NCBI RefSeq assembly: GCF_025148285.1
Contig: NZ_CP102268.1
Location: 310,001-374,000, forward strand
Reading direction: 5' to 3'
Length of the DNA stretch: 64,000 nucleotides
Origin: Marvinbryantia formatexigens DSM 14469
GTDB lineage: Bacteria > Bacillota > Clostridia > Lachnospirales > Lachnospiraceae
Below, piece after piece: positions 49,240 to 58,015 of the stretch. The stretch's first letter is position 1. Each line of letters opens with the position of its first letter. The notes under the pieces were generated by a model. That model was given only the letters and a program-made list of their open reading frames with translations. It had not been told where the DNA came from and did no database searches. The position numbers and the translations under genes are program-made.

Positions 49240-49380
49240 TCACACCTCCGAATAAAACCTTGCCGCCTGCTGCACCTCTGTGCTCATAAGCGCTTCCTCC
49301 GGCGTAATGCCGTGTTCTCTGGCGTACCGGTTTACGTATTCCCTAAAATGCCTGTTGAATCTGTATTCGTTTTGTATCAT
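49240..49380 (-). CDS. 46-residue phage protein
   Basis: The frame reads MIQNEYRFNRHFREYVNRYA, REHGITPEEALMSTEVQQAA, RFYSEV. GGAGG lies ten bases before the ATG and the stop is two bases from the next start. Helical, unknown role. Confidence 0.5.
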   Translation of the reverse strand: MIQNEYRFNRHFREYVNRYAREHGITPEEALMSTEVQQAARFYSEV

Positions 49381-49382
49381 TT

Positions 49383-49562
49383 TCACATATCCTCCAGTCT
49401 GTAAATTCCTTCTCCCGTTTCCAGATACCGCATCCCTGTTTTCGGATCCAGCAGGATTGTTCCGTCATAGTCACTCTCTATCACGATGTATTCCGGTTCC
49501 TCAGACTGCGCACTCCCCGTGGACAGCAGGGCTGCAAGTATCAGTAATATGCATTTAATCAT
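49383..49562 (-). CDS. 59-residue secreted or membrane-anchored phage protein
   Basis: The frame opens MIKCILLILAALLSTGSAQS, a good signal-peptide-like segment, then EEPEYIVIESDYDGTILLDP and KTGMRYLETGEGIYRLEDM. GAGAGG precedes the ATG, which overlaps the stop of the HTH gene before it. A secreted peptide among replication-side genes is unusual. Confidence 0.5.
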   Translation of the reverse strand: MIKCILLILAALLSTGSAQSEEPEYIVIESDYDGTILLDPKTGMRYLETGEGIYRLEDM

Positions 49563-49696
49563 AGCGCCTCTCCCTTCTCCCGCAGCTCCAGCAATACCCT
49601 GTGCACATATCTTCTGCTTACTCCCAGCCTGTGGGATATGTCTTTCTGGCTGATGCGCTGGCGTAACATTTCGATGATTCTGGTTTTTTCATTCAT
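49559..49696 (-). CDS. 45-residue helix-turn-helix protein
   Basis: The frame reads MNEKTRIIEMLRQRISQKDI, SHRLGVSRRYVHRVLLELRE, KGEAL. It is a bare helix-turn-helix (ISQKDISHRLGVSRRYVHRV) with no other domain. GGAGG lies nine bases before the ATG at 49696. It probably binds DNA as a small phage regulator. Confidence 0.6.
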   Translation of the reverse strand: MNEKTRIIEMLRQRISQKDISHRLGVSRRYVHRVLLELREKGEAL

Positions 49697-49700
49697 TTTG

Positions 49701-50450
49701 TCAGTCCTCCTTTGGGTGGTATGACTGCGGAAGCGGCATCCATGCATTTACATACAGATCGTTGCCGATGCATGTATCATCTCCGTCGCAGTCTCCCAGA
49801 TAAAACGCTCCGCCCTCCCTGTCTGCTTCGTATCGACCTATCAATGGCATCGAAAAATTAGAAAACGAAAGAAGAACGTATGTGTCTGTTTTTGGTGGAT
49901 ATTCTACGGGAATCCAGTTATCTTCCGCACATCCAAATAATCTATACATCATCACCTCGTTGACGGGCTTCGCAATATTTTCTTCCGGAGAGATATATGC
50001 TGTTTCCGCAAATACATCATCCTCCATGCTTCTGAAGGTAAATTCCCCATTTTTGTATATTGCTTCGCAGATCTCCATCCACTCCGGATGTACTGTTTTT
50101 TCTTCCTCCGGTACCCAGTCCGAATCATAATCCGCAATCCATTTGTGATGTCTGATAAGCGCCTGCACCCTCATGGTTCTTTCTGGCAGAATTTTTGCTG
50201 AGATCCACTCACCAACTGTAGGCTGATTGTCAATAAACTCACATACCGATACACCATCAATCGCGACAGCAGGTTTTCTTCGTGGCATTTCCTGTATCGG
50301 ACACCAATCTGGTTTTGCGAATAAAGTACATGGATTCCCTGTTCTCGAGCAATACGACCCGGCTCCCCAATCATCATTTTCCCTGTATTCCTCAAAATCG
50401 CAGTCTTTACAATTTTCCGGCATATCTACCACAATAATTCCTTTTGCCAT
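49701..50450 (-). CDS. DUF551-type phage protein with Cys-rich start
   Basis: 249 residues. The first 55 have cysteines in the form CKDCDF...YCSRTGNPC...WCPI, a likely zinc site seen in many small clostridial phage proteins. The C-terminal part (NWIPVEYPPKTDTYVLLSFS ... VNAWMPLPQSY) is DUF551. The middle 100 residues are unassigned. The ATG at 50450 follows AAAGGAGG. It overlaps nothing but is tightly packed with the next DUF551 gene. Confidence 0.68.
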   Translation of the reverse strand: MAKGIIVVDMPENCKDCDFEEYRENDDWGAGSYCSRTGNPCTLFAKPDWCPIQEMPRRKPAVAIDGVSVCEFIDNQPTVGEWISAKILPERTMRVQALIRHHKWIADYDSDWVPEEEKTVHPEWMEICEAIYKNGEFTFRSMEDDVFAETAYISPEENIAKPVNEVMMYRLFGCAEDNWIPVEYPPKTDTYVLLSFSNFSMPLIGRYEADREGGAFYLGDCDGDDTCIGNDLYVNAWMPLPQSYHPKED

Positions 50451-50452
50451 AA

Positions 50453-50839
50453 TCATTCCTCCTTTGGGCGGTAAGGCAGTGATGGCATCTTCCATGCTAT
50501 GACATCCAGAATCCCATCATCGTCATATTTCCACCATTCCTCCCTATCCCTATCGTAATACCCAATACTTCTATACGGGGTTTTCAATATTTTAGGCTTA
50601 ATAGTAACCTCTGCAAGTTCTCCTTCTGGCGGCAGATTCTTCCCATCCCATATAATCCACCCATCATCTTCCATGTGGGAGCGGATGATTTCTGCAATCC
50701 GCTCAACAGCTTCATTCCATCCATATGCTGCCGCTTCATACCTGTCGGTAATTCCGGCATCTTCCAGACCGCACCCGATTCCCTCTGTCGGATAAGGCAT
50801 TTCTTCAATCTCTTCCAAAATCTTCTCTAAATCCTTCAT
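50453..50839 (-). CDS. DUF551-type phage protein
   Basis: 128 residues. A helical N-terminus (MKDLEKILEEIEEMPYPTEG) leads to a DUF551-like end (GWIIWDGKNLPPEGELAEVT then DVIAWKMPSLPYRPKEE). The role is unknown. It overlaps the radical SAM gene by 4 bp. Confidence 0.62.
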   Translation of the reverse strand: MKDLEKILEEIEEMPYPTEGIGCGLEDAGITDRYEAAAYGWNEAVERIAEIIRSHMEDDGWIIWDGKNLPPEGELAEVTIKPKILKTPYRSIGYYDRDREEWWKYDDDGILDVIAWKMPSLPYRPKEE

Positions 50840-51822
50840 TTCCAATCCTCTTCTGCCTTTGTGTCATAGTTCTTCTCATGTTTCATCCGGATTCCTTTTC
50901 TCCTGCAATAGCTTTCCCACGTTTCCGTTCTGTAGCATCCGCCATATACATATCTCTGCTGGAATTCCAACTGCACTGCGTCCGGCACAATCCCAATCCG
51001 TTCATTCCGCTCTGCCTGTGCATACAGATTGATTCCCCGGTATGCTTTCAGTGCTTCCACCCGTTCCGCAGCGTCTTTGATGTCTTCCGTCACCAGAATA
51101 TACACGAAAATTCTGTACGGTCTGATTCCGTGATTTCCCAGAAGCTCTATGGTCCGTTTCACCGGCCCGATCTGCGACTTCTGATCGCACGAAAACCGGA
51201 TAAACCGTATCCATTCCAGTTTTGACAATATGCCTGCTATCCGGTCATCTACCAGACGTGCATCCATTCCCTGGTTGAGATCTATCCGGTATCCGCTTCC
51301 GGCCATGCTTTCAAGCTGTGTGATTCCGTGATCGCTTGCAAGAATATTGTTGTCCATCAGCACCAGCTTATCTGTGTCCGGACGTACCAGCTCTCTCCAT
51401 GTCCGGTATGGTCTTATCTTTCCTTCCTTCTGCGGAACCACACACCACCGGCAGTTGCGGATGCAGCCTCTCGTCAGATATCCGATCGCATAATCACAAT
51501 CCGGGTAAAGGCTGTAATCCGGGAACATGCTTTCAACTTCCGGCGGAAGTTCTGCATCTGTCGGGATGTCACGGTATCCTGTTCCTCCTCTGACTGTATC
51601 TTCTGGAAGGTATGGGTCTTCTGGTGTGAAATCGAAAACTTTGCTGCTGTACACCCTGTCATACCTGCACAGTGGATTCCACCACTCCACAGTATCGCCT
51701 GCTGCCTTATGCCTTGCTGATATTTTCATCAGTGCGTAATTCGGGAAAGTTTTGTGCCTCAAATAATCTCTTTCTGCGTCATGTAATCCAATCAACATCT
51801 TTCCCTGTTTATTGTCTTTCAT
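50836..51822 (-). CDS. Phage radical SAM protein
   Basis: 328 residues. The 4Fe-4S motif is C-x3-C-x2-C (Cys120, Cys124, Cys127 in YLTRGCIRNCRWCVVPQ). A beta-alpha barrel follows (KLVLMDNNILASDH, IRFIRFSCDQKSQ, IFVYILVTEDI). It lacks the B12 domain but its opening resembles the N-terminal part of such enzymes. The substrate is unknown. It is embedded between YopX and DUF551 genes with 4-bp overlaps, so it is part of the phage operon. Confidence 0.82.
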   Translation of the reverse strand: MKDNKQGKMLIGLHDAERDYLRHKTFPNYALMKISARHKAAGDTVEWWNPLCRYDRVYSSKVFDFTPEDPYLPEDTVRGGTGYRDIPTDAELPPEVESMFPDYSLYPDCDYAIGYLTRGCIRNCRWCVVPQKEGKIRPYRTWRELVRPDTDKLVLMDNNILASDHGITQLESMAGSGYRIDLNQGMDARLVDDRIAGILSKLEWIRFIRFSCDQKSQIGPVKRTIELLGNHGIRPYRIFVYILVTEDIKDAAERVEALKAYRGINLYAQAERNERIGIVPDAVQLEFQQRYVYGGCYRTETWESYCRRKGIRMKHEKNYDTKAEEDWK

Positions 51823-52205
51823 CTCTCGCTTCCTTCCAGCAATCCCGGATTATCAAATACATTCCCAACGACCTCACACTCACAGCTGCGCAGATAACCA
51901 AAACCAACTATCAGCCCGTTTCCGCTAAGCACAAACATCACGTCATCATCATCCCATCTAACGGTAAAATATCCATCTTCCTCATTGATGCCGTAGCCGT
52001 TAATAATGCAGATGTCATTCTCCCATATCTTCCTTCCGTTTCTGTCGGTCTTACCGGTATACTGGCAGATGGTTTCCGGATCACATATCCAGTCCCCTCT
52101 GTATTTACCCTTTATGCGGCATATGTCTTTTTCCAGACGCGTCAGCAGCCCATGGTACCATATTCCTGCCGTCTGTCCTTTTGCCTTAAACAGTATTTCC
52201 CTCAT
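51819..52205 (-). CDS. YopX-family phage protein
   Basis: 128 residues. EILFKAKGQTAGIWYHGLLT, then ETICQYTGKTDRNGRKIWEN DI and VVGNVFDNPGLL are the YopX signature. The family is widespread in Bacillota phages, with unknown role. It overlaps the radical SAM gene by 4 bp. Confidence 0.85.
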   Translation of the reverse strand: MREILFKAKGQTAGIWYHGLLTRLEKDICRIKGKYRGDWICDPETICQYTGKTDRNGRKIWENDICIINGYGINEEDGYFTVRWDDDDVMFVLSGNGLIVGFGYLRSCECEVVGNVFDNPGLLEGSER

Positions 52206-52422
52206 TCTGCATTTCCTCCGTAATATTTTCTTGCTTTTCCATCACGCGCGCACTATAATATCCATAATCACACCAGTTCTGGGAGGAGTACGGTATGCCG
52301 TATCGGAGGTGTCCGGTCTCACAATGTTAATCCCGGTGACACGCTCCGGCTGGTGTGGTCTTTATGCATTTCCCGATGCCGCGTCTTTTTCCCGCGTGCT
52401 TCCTGTGTGCTCCCTTCCTGTC
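52206..52422 (-). other. 217-bp gap with broken open frames
   Basis: No convincing gene. One minus frame is open in two pieces, with a TAA in between near 52327 (a piece reading CETGHLRYGIPYSSQNWCDY then GYYSARVMEKQENI runs into the YopX start). This may be a small gene with a nonsense mutation. A 16-codon ATG frame also exists without a ribosome site. Confidence 0.35.
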
Positions 52423-52686
52423 TTATTGATCAGAGCGCAGCTCCATCGGTTCATGCCCGTAATATCTCCTTACCGGATTTATGGCATCTATCCACCTCTC
52501 CGGGAAATCCTGCATCATCTGCAGCTTGTGCCCGGTACCCTTATCGTCCAGGGCGCCTTTACTGATATCCTGTGTCAGCTCATATACTGTCTGTACCGGG
52601 ATATGCAGCTCGGCTGCGATCTGCTTCGGCGGTTTCCCCTGTCCGTATAATCCGAGGACAGTATCTTTAACCGTGTTTCTGTCCAT
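52423..52686 (-). CDS. Small HTH phage protein
   Basis: 87 residues. VLGLYGQGKPPKQIAAELHI then PVQTVYELTQDI is a helix-turn-helix, followed by a short basic region and a tail. Probably a DNA-binding regulator. It overlaps the next upstream gene by 20 bp. Confidence 0.65.
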   Translation of the reverse strand: MDRNTVKDTVLGLYGQGKPPKQIAAELHIPVQTVYELTQDISKGALDDKGTGHKLQMMQDFPERWIDAINPVRRYYGHEPMELRSDQ

Positions 52687-52912
52687 TGTTTTGTTCTCCC
52701 TTTTCGTCCTGCAGTCTTTCTATCTCGTCCATAACAAGCAGCAGCAGTCCCTGTACAAACTTTGTATTTCCGTATTTTTCCGCTATCATGTCAGTTTCCC
52801 GGATTATACTTTCCCATACCCCGTTGGAAATTACTGATTTACGGTATTTCAGAAACAGCCGCCAGCAGTCTGTTACCATCCTGTAATACTCTTCTTTCTG
52901 CCCGTCATTCAT
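52667..52912 (-). CDS. Small helical phage protein
   Basis: 81 residues, mostly helical (YYRMVTDCWRLFLKYRKSVI then MIAEKYGNTKFVQGLLLLVM). It overlaps the rusA gene by 4 bp. No named function; similar short proteins often stand next to RusA in clostridial phages. Confidence 0.6.
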   Translation of the reverse strand: MNDGQKEEYYRMVTDCWRLFLKYRKSVISNGVWESIIRETDMIAEKYGNTKFVQGLLLLVMDEIERLQDEKGEQNNGQKHG

Positions 52913-53304
52913 CGCAGTTCCTCGAGCCTTATGTAGATTCCCGGGATTTCCGCCCAGAATTTCTCTGCAATCTCCGATGCCACCTGTGCATCATCTTTCC
53001 AGAAGCCTGTGGCAGTCATGCAGTCTTTCAGCAGCTTCTGCAGATTATCCGTATCCGGCTTTGTTGTCCGGTATGCGCCGTCCGGATGCCGCCCTTTTGG
53101 GAAACACCATTTCACAACCAGCCTCACCCCGCCGTCATACATTTTTTCCGGTCTGTGCTTTGCCAGATGCGCCTGCAGTTTCTGACGGGCTGCTTTCACC
53201 TCCTGTGGTTCATAAAATACCGGTTTCCCATTTACCACATGTATCTGTTTCTCCTGGTGTGTACAGGTCGGCGGATCCATTGCCATGAAAAATTCAGTCA
53301 TCAT
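52909..53304 (-). CDS. rusA: RusA-family Holliday junction resolvase
   Basis: 131 residues. The RusA core is clear: KPDTDNLQKLLKDCMTATGF then WKDDAQVASEIAEKFWAE, with the acidic residues that hold the metal (DxD and the later DD). It resolves four-way junctions during phage recombination or replication. The start is one of two adjacent ATGs (53304 or 53301). It lies just downstream of the candidate origin. Confidence 0.88.
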   Translation of the reverse strand: MMTEFFMAMDPPTCTHQEKQIHVVNGKPVFYEPQEVKAARQKLQAHLAKHRPEKMYDGGVRLVVKWCFPKGRHPDGAYRTTKPDTDNLQKLLKDCMTATGFWKDDAQVASEIAEKFWAEIPGIYIRLEELR

Positions 53305-53359
53305 CTTTTACTTCACCCCTTTAACGTGCGAAATTCCAGGAACGATCTTTTATGTCCTT

Positions 53360-53680
53360 GGCTGCGGGTGTGGGGGAGGCGTCGTGCGTGAGCTTCCGCA
53401 CGACTCGTCCCACCCCTGCAAGGACCCCGTGAGGGGGACGAACGGAATATATATACGTAGTATATATACTGGTCATTCGTACCCCCTTAACGACCATGGT
53501 CATTCCTGGTCGTTCCTGTTTCCGCGAATTACCGGAATAATCATGGTCATTCGCACTTCGCGCAGATAAGAACCACCATGGTCATTCTTATTCTTCCCGG
53601 TACGAACCATCATGGTCATTCCTGTTCATTCGTGGACGGAACAACCATGGTTATTCTTAGTTGTTCCTGTTTCCGTTTTT
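53360..53680. other. Candidate phage replication origin: hairpin, AT-rich tract, iterons
   Basis: Between rusA and the primase-helicase gene. A GC-rich stem GTCGTGCG/CGCACGAC (53381-53388, 53397-53404) with an outer G/C-rich arm is followed by an AT tract (53445-53470) and six GGTCATTC-type sites at 53471, 53498, 53545, 53580, 53614 and 53649, the last four spaced 34-35 bp. Most extend to CCATGGTCATTC. There is no open frame of note. The last iteron overlaps the end of the primase gene. Confidence 0.6.
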
Positions 53681-55891
53681 TTCTTTGCGGTAAATAATAC
53701 CGTTATCATAATAATAGGAATTACTGTTTTTCAGTCTCTTTTTGACTGCATCCGGCGTGATCCCGAGGGACTCGGCAAGCGCTTTTACGGAAACAGGTCC
53801 GTCCATTTCGATGGCTGAATATGCCATTTCAAACTCAAGCGCCTGTTTTTCCCTTTTGCTTTTTGCGCTTTCTTTCCGTCTGTCTGCCGCCCTCTGCCAC
53901 ACGGGTTTATCCTCTTCCGGATGTATATCATTCAGTGCCCCGGATCTTTCGATCCGGTGCGCCGGATGGTCAAACCACAGGTTTACCGGATCAAACTTCG
54001 GGAATTCACGCAGTGTCCCTTCAATCCTCCACGCTGTCATTTTATTCACCCTTTCCAGCTCCTGGTCTATGTTGAACTGCAGTGTTGCCATCTGTCCGGA
54101 TTCCAGCTTTTCACGGCAGTATTCCAGCATCTTTGTCCTGCTGCACAGATCATCCTGTGACAGGTCATCCTGCCATGCGCGGTGGCTGTCAAGATACATT
54201 TTGCATACCCTGCATACCGCCTTGTTTTCTTCCTGCAGCATAAGAGCATCGTTTGTTTCCAGTTCGATGAGATCCAGAAGTGCGTCCGGATCACGCGCAA
54301 ACACGCCGGACCCGCTGGCGCGGTCCATGGAACGCTTGCTTCCCTGGCTGCCTTTGCTGTGATGATGGCAGTAAATGACAGCCGTGCCAAGCTCCGTACA
54401 TATTTTGTCAAACTGGTTGCAGAATTTCGCCATCTGGTCCGCACTGTTTTCATCCCCGGTAATTACCTTGTAAATAGGGTCAATGATGACTGCTATGTAA
54501 TCTTTCTTTGCTGCCCTTCTGATCAGCTTCGGTGCAAGACGGTCCATCGGCACGGATCTGCCCCTCAGATTCCATATATCGATGTTCCGCAGGTTATCCG
54601 GACGTATGCCCATTGCCTTATACACATCACGGAACCGGTGCAGGCAGCTTGCAGGATCCAATTCGAGATTCACGTACAGCACCTTTCCTTTTGCACAGTC
54701 CCATTTCAGCCATTTCCTGCCTTCCGCAATGCATACGCACATCTCTATCAGCAGGTACGATTTTCCGGCTTTTGATGGTCCCGCGATCAGCATTTTATGC
54801 CCCTGGCGGAGCACACTCCCGATCAGCGGCGGTGCCAGCTCCGGCATGTTGTTCCATGCTTCTTCCAGGCTTTCCGGATCCGGCAGGTCATCGTTCACTC
54901 CCTCGATCCATTCATGCCACTGCTCCCAGTTTTCTTTCCCGATGTCCGTGTCCACAATAAACTGTTTCCTGCCATTTCTGAGGACACCTGGCATCCTGGA
55001 CAGCCTTGACGGGTTACGGTTCTGCGTATCGACCTTCATGCCGTTTCTGCGGCATACATCATACAGATAATCGACCCTTTTCCTGTATTCCCCGTAATCC
55101 GCAGCATCTATCCTCACAATTGCATGCAGGCTCTTTCCGCCCGAATAGACCAGGCAGGCGATCGGGAGTTCCAGTTCACGGAGTACGGCATTCTGCTCGC
55201 CGATCTCCATGCCGTCAGATTCCACGAGGGCATAACGGAAATCTGTCACATTTTCATTCCGTACCCCTTTCCCGTCCAGCGGATTGAAGCGTATCCACGC
55301 CCCTCCTTCCTGGTCATAGTCCCCGATGACATTCCCGATATCCCCGTCATGGCACTTCGACAGTGCTTCTATGAGCTGTCCGGCAGTACGGTCATAATTC
55401 CCCCTGTCCTTCGGCACATGACGTCCTTTTTCATTTTTCATGCTTCCGGATACATATCCGACATTTTCCCCTGCTTCAAACAGTGTTTCCAGATACTTTA
55501 TAAGCTGAGCGGCCGGATCCCATTCCGCCGGTTCGGCAATATCCCTTCCTTCGAGCCAGTTTCTGTTGACTACCATGTGCGCATCATCATACCGGATTGT
55601 ATCATCCCAGCCGAGTTCATGCCCGGTATCCGGTACCCATCCGCGCTCTTTTGCAAGCTGCACAATCGTACCGGCTGTAACAGGCGCACTGTTTCCGCGG
55701 AACCCGTTCCACTTCCGGCCGCATTCCCCTTTGTGGTAACGGCTGTCATTCCGGCTCCATCCGTCCCAGACAGATACATCAAAGCCTTCTTCTTTCAGCG
55801 CCATCCCTACGGCGCACCATTCCGTATAGCTCAGATCCGCCGGATTTAAAAAGTCCAGTGCGCTGAGCAGATATTCTTTATTGTCATGCAT
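53657..55891 (-). CDS. Primase-helicase replication protein
   Basis: 744 residues. Residues 8-90 are a PriCT-type domain (YTEWCAVGMALKEEGFDVSV). Residues about 130-310 look like an archaeo-eukaryotic primase fold (ALVESDG and SGGKSLHAIVRID with His256). A RepA-like hexameric helicase follows with Walker A GPSKAGKS (371-378) and Walker B VIIDP. The C-terminus is a winged helix (GPVSVKALAESLGITPDAVK). It should start and unwind at the phage origin, which lies at its 3' end. Confidence 0.85.
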   Translation of the reverse strand: MHDNKEYLLSALDFLNPADLSYTEWCAVGMALKEEGFDVSVWDGWSRNDSRYHKGECGRKWNGFRGNSAPVTAGTIVQLAKERGWVPDTGHELGWDDTIRYDDAHMVVNRNWLEGRDIAEPAEWDPAAQLIKYLETLFEAGENVGYVSGSMKNEKGRHVPKDRGNYDRTAGQLIEALSKCHDGDIGNVIGDYDQEGGAWIRFNPLDGKGVRNENVTDFRYALVESDGMEIGEQNAVLRELELPIACLVYSGGKSLHAIVRIDAADYGEYRKRVDYLYDVCRRNGMKVDTQNRNPSRLSRMPGVLRNGRKQFIVDTDIGKENWEQWHEWIEGVNDDLPDPESLEEAWNNMPELAPPLIGSVLRQGHKMLIAGPSKAGKSYLLIEMCVCIAEGRKWLKWDCAKGKVLYVNLELDPASCLHRFRDVYKAMGIRPDNLRNIDIWNLRGRSVPMDRLAPKLIRRAAKKDYIAVIIDPIYKVITGDENSADQMAKFCNQFDKICTELGTAVIYCHHHSKGSQGSKRSMDRASGSGVFARDPDALLDLIELETNDALMLQEENKAVCRVCKMYLDSHRAWQDDLSQDDLCSRTKMLEYCREKLESGQMATLQFNIDQELERVNKMTAWRIEGTLREFPKFDPVNLWFDHPAHRIERSGALNDIHPEEDKPVWQRAADRRKESAKSKREKQALEFEMAYSAIEMDGPVSVKALAESLGITPDAVKKRLKNSNSYYYDNGIIYRKEKNGNRNN

Positions 55892-55943
55892 AGCTCTTAT
55901 CCTGTTATATCCTTTTTATTTTTCTGCGCCATGGCAGCTGTTC

Positions 55944-57542
55944 TCAGACAGCCGCCTGTCCGGTATCCGGTCTGTACTCCTGCGGACTGATGCCTGCAGG
56001 TGTGCGCCATCCATTGGCAGCAATCCTGTCAATAAGGTTTTTTGCGGAATCAAAATCCCATGTACCGACGTGCCGGAACCCGCGCCCCTCCAGGAAACGG
56101 ATCTGTTTTGGTGTCGTCAGATTCTCCGCCCGGCGTCTGTCAAGACGGTCCAGGAGCTTTGCTGCTTTTCCTGCATTGTCGATCACATCCGGAAGGATTC
56201 CAAGTTTCTCCAGTGTCTTTTTCTGTCTGTCGGTTGGCGGTCCCATCTCCCATCCGAACACGGGCACATATCCGGAAAGATCTTCCGCCTGTATGCTCAT
56301 TTCGAACTGCAGGGGATCCACCAGCTTTTTCCTGCGCATGCGCATTTCTGCAAGCTGCTTCGCGAGTGCCTCCTCGCGCTGCGCGACAACATCCGCAGAA
56401 GCGGTCTTCTCTGCTTCCTCTATGTCTACCGGGCAGCCCGCGGCACTGATATTCTCCGTCATTTTCCTGGCAACCTCCTCATCCTGGCAGATAAGGCTTG
56501 CCGGATGGCAGAGTTCGTGGCGCTCCGTGTGCCACAGGAAGTCCAGGACGAGCAGGCTGTCCTTGCCCGGCGCCAGTCTCGTGCCGCGGCCCACCATCTG
56601 GCTGTACAGGCTGCGTACCTTTGTCGGACGCAGGACGATGACACAGTCCACATCCGGACAGTCCCATCCTTCTGTCAGCAGCATGGAATTGCACAGGACG
56701 TTATATTTTCCCTTTTCAAATCCTTCCAGTATCCCTGCGCGGTCCGCGCTGCCGCCGTTTACCTCGGCTGCCTTAAAGCCGCTGTCGTTCAGTATCTGGC
56801 AGAATTTCTGGCTTGTTTTTACAAGCGGAAGAAATACGACCGTCTTCCTTTCCATACAGTATTTCCGCATTTCCGCCGCGATCCTGTCAAGATACGGATC
56901 CAGTGCCGTGCCGATATCCGCCGCCCTGAAGTCTCCCGCCTGTACACCAACGCCTGTCATATCCAGTTTCAGTGGCAGTGTGAGCGCCCTGATCGGCACA
57001 AGATACCCGCTCCTGATTGCTTTCGGCAGCGTGTATTCATAGGCAAGCGACTCAAAATACTGCCCGAGGTTCCGCATATCCCCGCGATCCGGCGTGGCTG
57101 TCACCCCGAGCACATGCGCGCCCGGGAAATGCTCCAGCACCTTCTGGTAGCTTTCAGAAAGGCAGTGGTGCGCTTCATCTATGATAATGGTATCGAAATA
57201 CCCTTCTGCAAACCGGCTGAGCCTTGTTTCCCTCATCATGGTCTGCACGGATCCCACAGTAATACGGTACCAGCTTCCCATACAGGTCTCTTCCGCCTTT
57301 TCGACCGCACATTTCAGACCGGTCGCTTTTGCAATCTTGTCGGATGCCTGCTCCAGAAGCTCCCCGCGGTGCGCAAGGATGAGCACCCTTTCCCCTCTGC
57401 GCACGCATTCTTCCGCTACTTTTGCGAACACGATCGTCTTGCCGCATCCCGTCGGGAGTACCAGGAGTGTCTTCTGTACCCCTTTTTCCCATTCCCCGAA
57501 TACTGCATTTCTTGCCTCTGTCTGATAATCTCTCAGTTCCAT
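55944..57542 (-). CDS. SF2 DEAD/DEAH-box helicase
   Basis: 532 residues. Motif I LPTGCGKT (29-36), motif II IIDEAHH (DEAH at 122-125), motif III GVTATP and motif VI QMVGRGTRL are all present. The C-terminal 170 residues are helical and charged. It belongs to the ResIII/UvrB-like group used by many phages in replication or recombination. It lies between the primase-helicase and DUF669 genes. Confidence 0.9.
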   Translation of the reverse strand: MELRDYQTEARNAVFGEWEKGVQKTLLVLPTGCGKTIVFAKVAEECVRRGERVLILAHRGELLEQASDKIAKATGLKCAVEKAEETCMGSWYRITVGSVQTMMRETRLSRFAEGYFDTIIIDEAHHCLSESYQKVLEHFPGAHVLGVTATPDRGDMRNLGQYFESLAYEYTLPKAIRSGYLVPIRALTLPLKLDMTGVGVQAGDFRAADIGTALDPYLDRIAAEMRKYCMERKTVVFLPLVKTSQKFCQILNDSGFKAAEVNGGSADRAGILEGFEKGKYNVLCNSMLLTEGWDCPDVDCVIVLRPTKVRSLYSQMVGRGTRLAPGKDSLLVLDFLWHTERHELCHPASLICQDEEVARKMTENISAAGCPVDIEEAEKTASADVVAQREEALAKQLAEMRMRRKKLVDPLQFEMSIQAEDLSGYVPVFGWEMGPPTDRQKKTLEKLGILPDVIDNAGKAAKLLDRLDRRRAENLTTPKQIRFLEGRGFRHVGTWDFDSAKNLIDRIAANGWRTPAGISPQEYRPDTGQAAV

Positions 57543-57554
57543 GTTTTCCGCCTC

Positions 57555-57995
57555 TTAAAATTTGCCTGCTTCAAACTTTTTCGGTTCTTTCGGGTAAAGC
57601 TTATCAATATGGTTGTATTTTTTTGACGGGTCATTCCTGTCCGGTGAAAGAGTGACATGGGCACGTCCCGTCAGTCCGGGCAGTGCATTCCAGTTCATTC
57701 TCAGCTCTTCGCCCTTTTTCTTCAGTCCCACGCTGCAGAACAGTTCCGACAGTTTCCATTCCAGTTTTGAATGAAGAATGAAATTTTCACGGATTGTTGC
57801 CATGCTGCCATCCGGTCCCGTAATGTTGAAAAATACGGTTGCCATGTTGCTGGGAGGCAGCTTTTCGCTTCCTTTCGACCTGCCGCGCTCGTAATGATCG
57901 ATCACAAAATCATAGTCCCCTTCCGGCAGTTCCACAAAGCTGCTGTCATTCTGTATGCTGTCATCCCAGTCCAGTTCTCTTCCTTCTGTATTCAT
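57555..57995 (-). CDS. DUF669 phage protein
   Basis: 146 residues. ELPEGDYDFVIDHYERGRSK, the FFNITGPDGSMATIRENFIL strand and ELFCSVGLKKKGEELRMNW are DUF669. The gene is nearly always next to Sak4-like ATPases and helicases in phages, so a role with single-stranded DNA is likely. GGAGGAG precedes the start. Confidence 0.82.
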   Translation of the reverse strand: MNTEGRELDWDDSIQNDSSFVELPEGDYDFVIDHYERGRSKGSEKLPPSNMATVFFNITGPDGSMATIRENFILHSKLEWKLSELFCSVGLKKKGEELRMNWNALPGLTGRAHVTLSPDRNDPSKKYNHIDKLYPKEPKKFEAGKF

Positions 57996-58015
57996 TTTCT
58001 GTCTCCTCCTTATCC

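Noticed and set aside
53471-53656. CRISPR-like array
   Set aside because: The repeats are short (8-12 bp), degenerate and unevenly spaced (27-47 bp) and no cas gene is near. Iterons explain them better.
55881-57626. A 581-codon plus-strand open frame
   Set aside because: It is the antisense of the SF2 helicase gene and shows no domain, ribosome site or protein-like pattern. Several other long plus-strand frames (about 57839-59266, 31344-32372, 19847-20863, 25029-26195) are rejected for the same reason.
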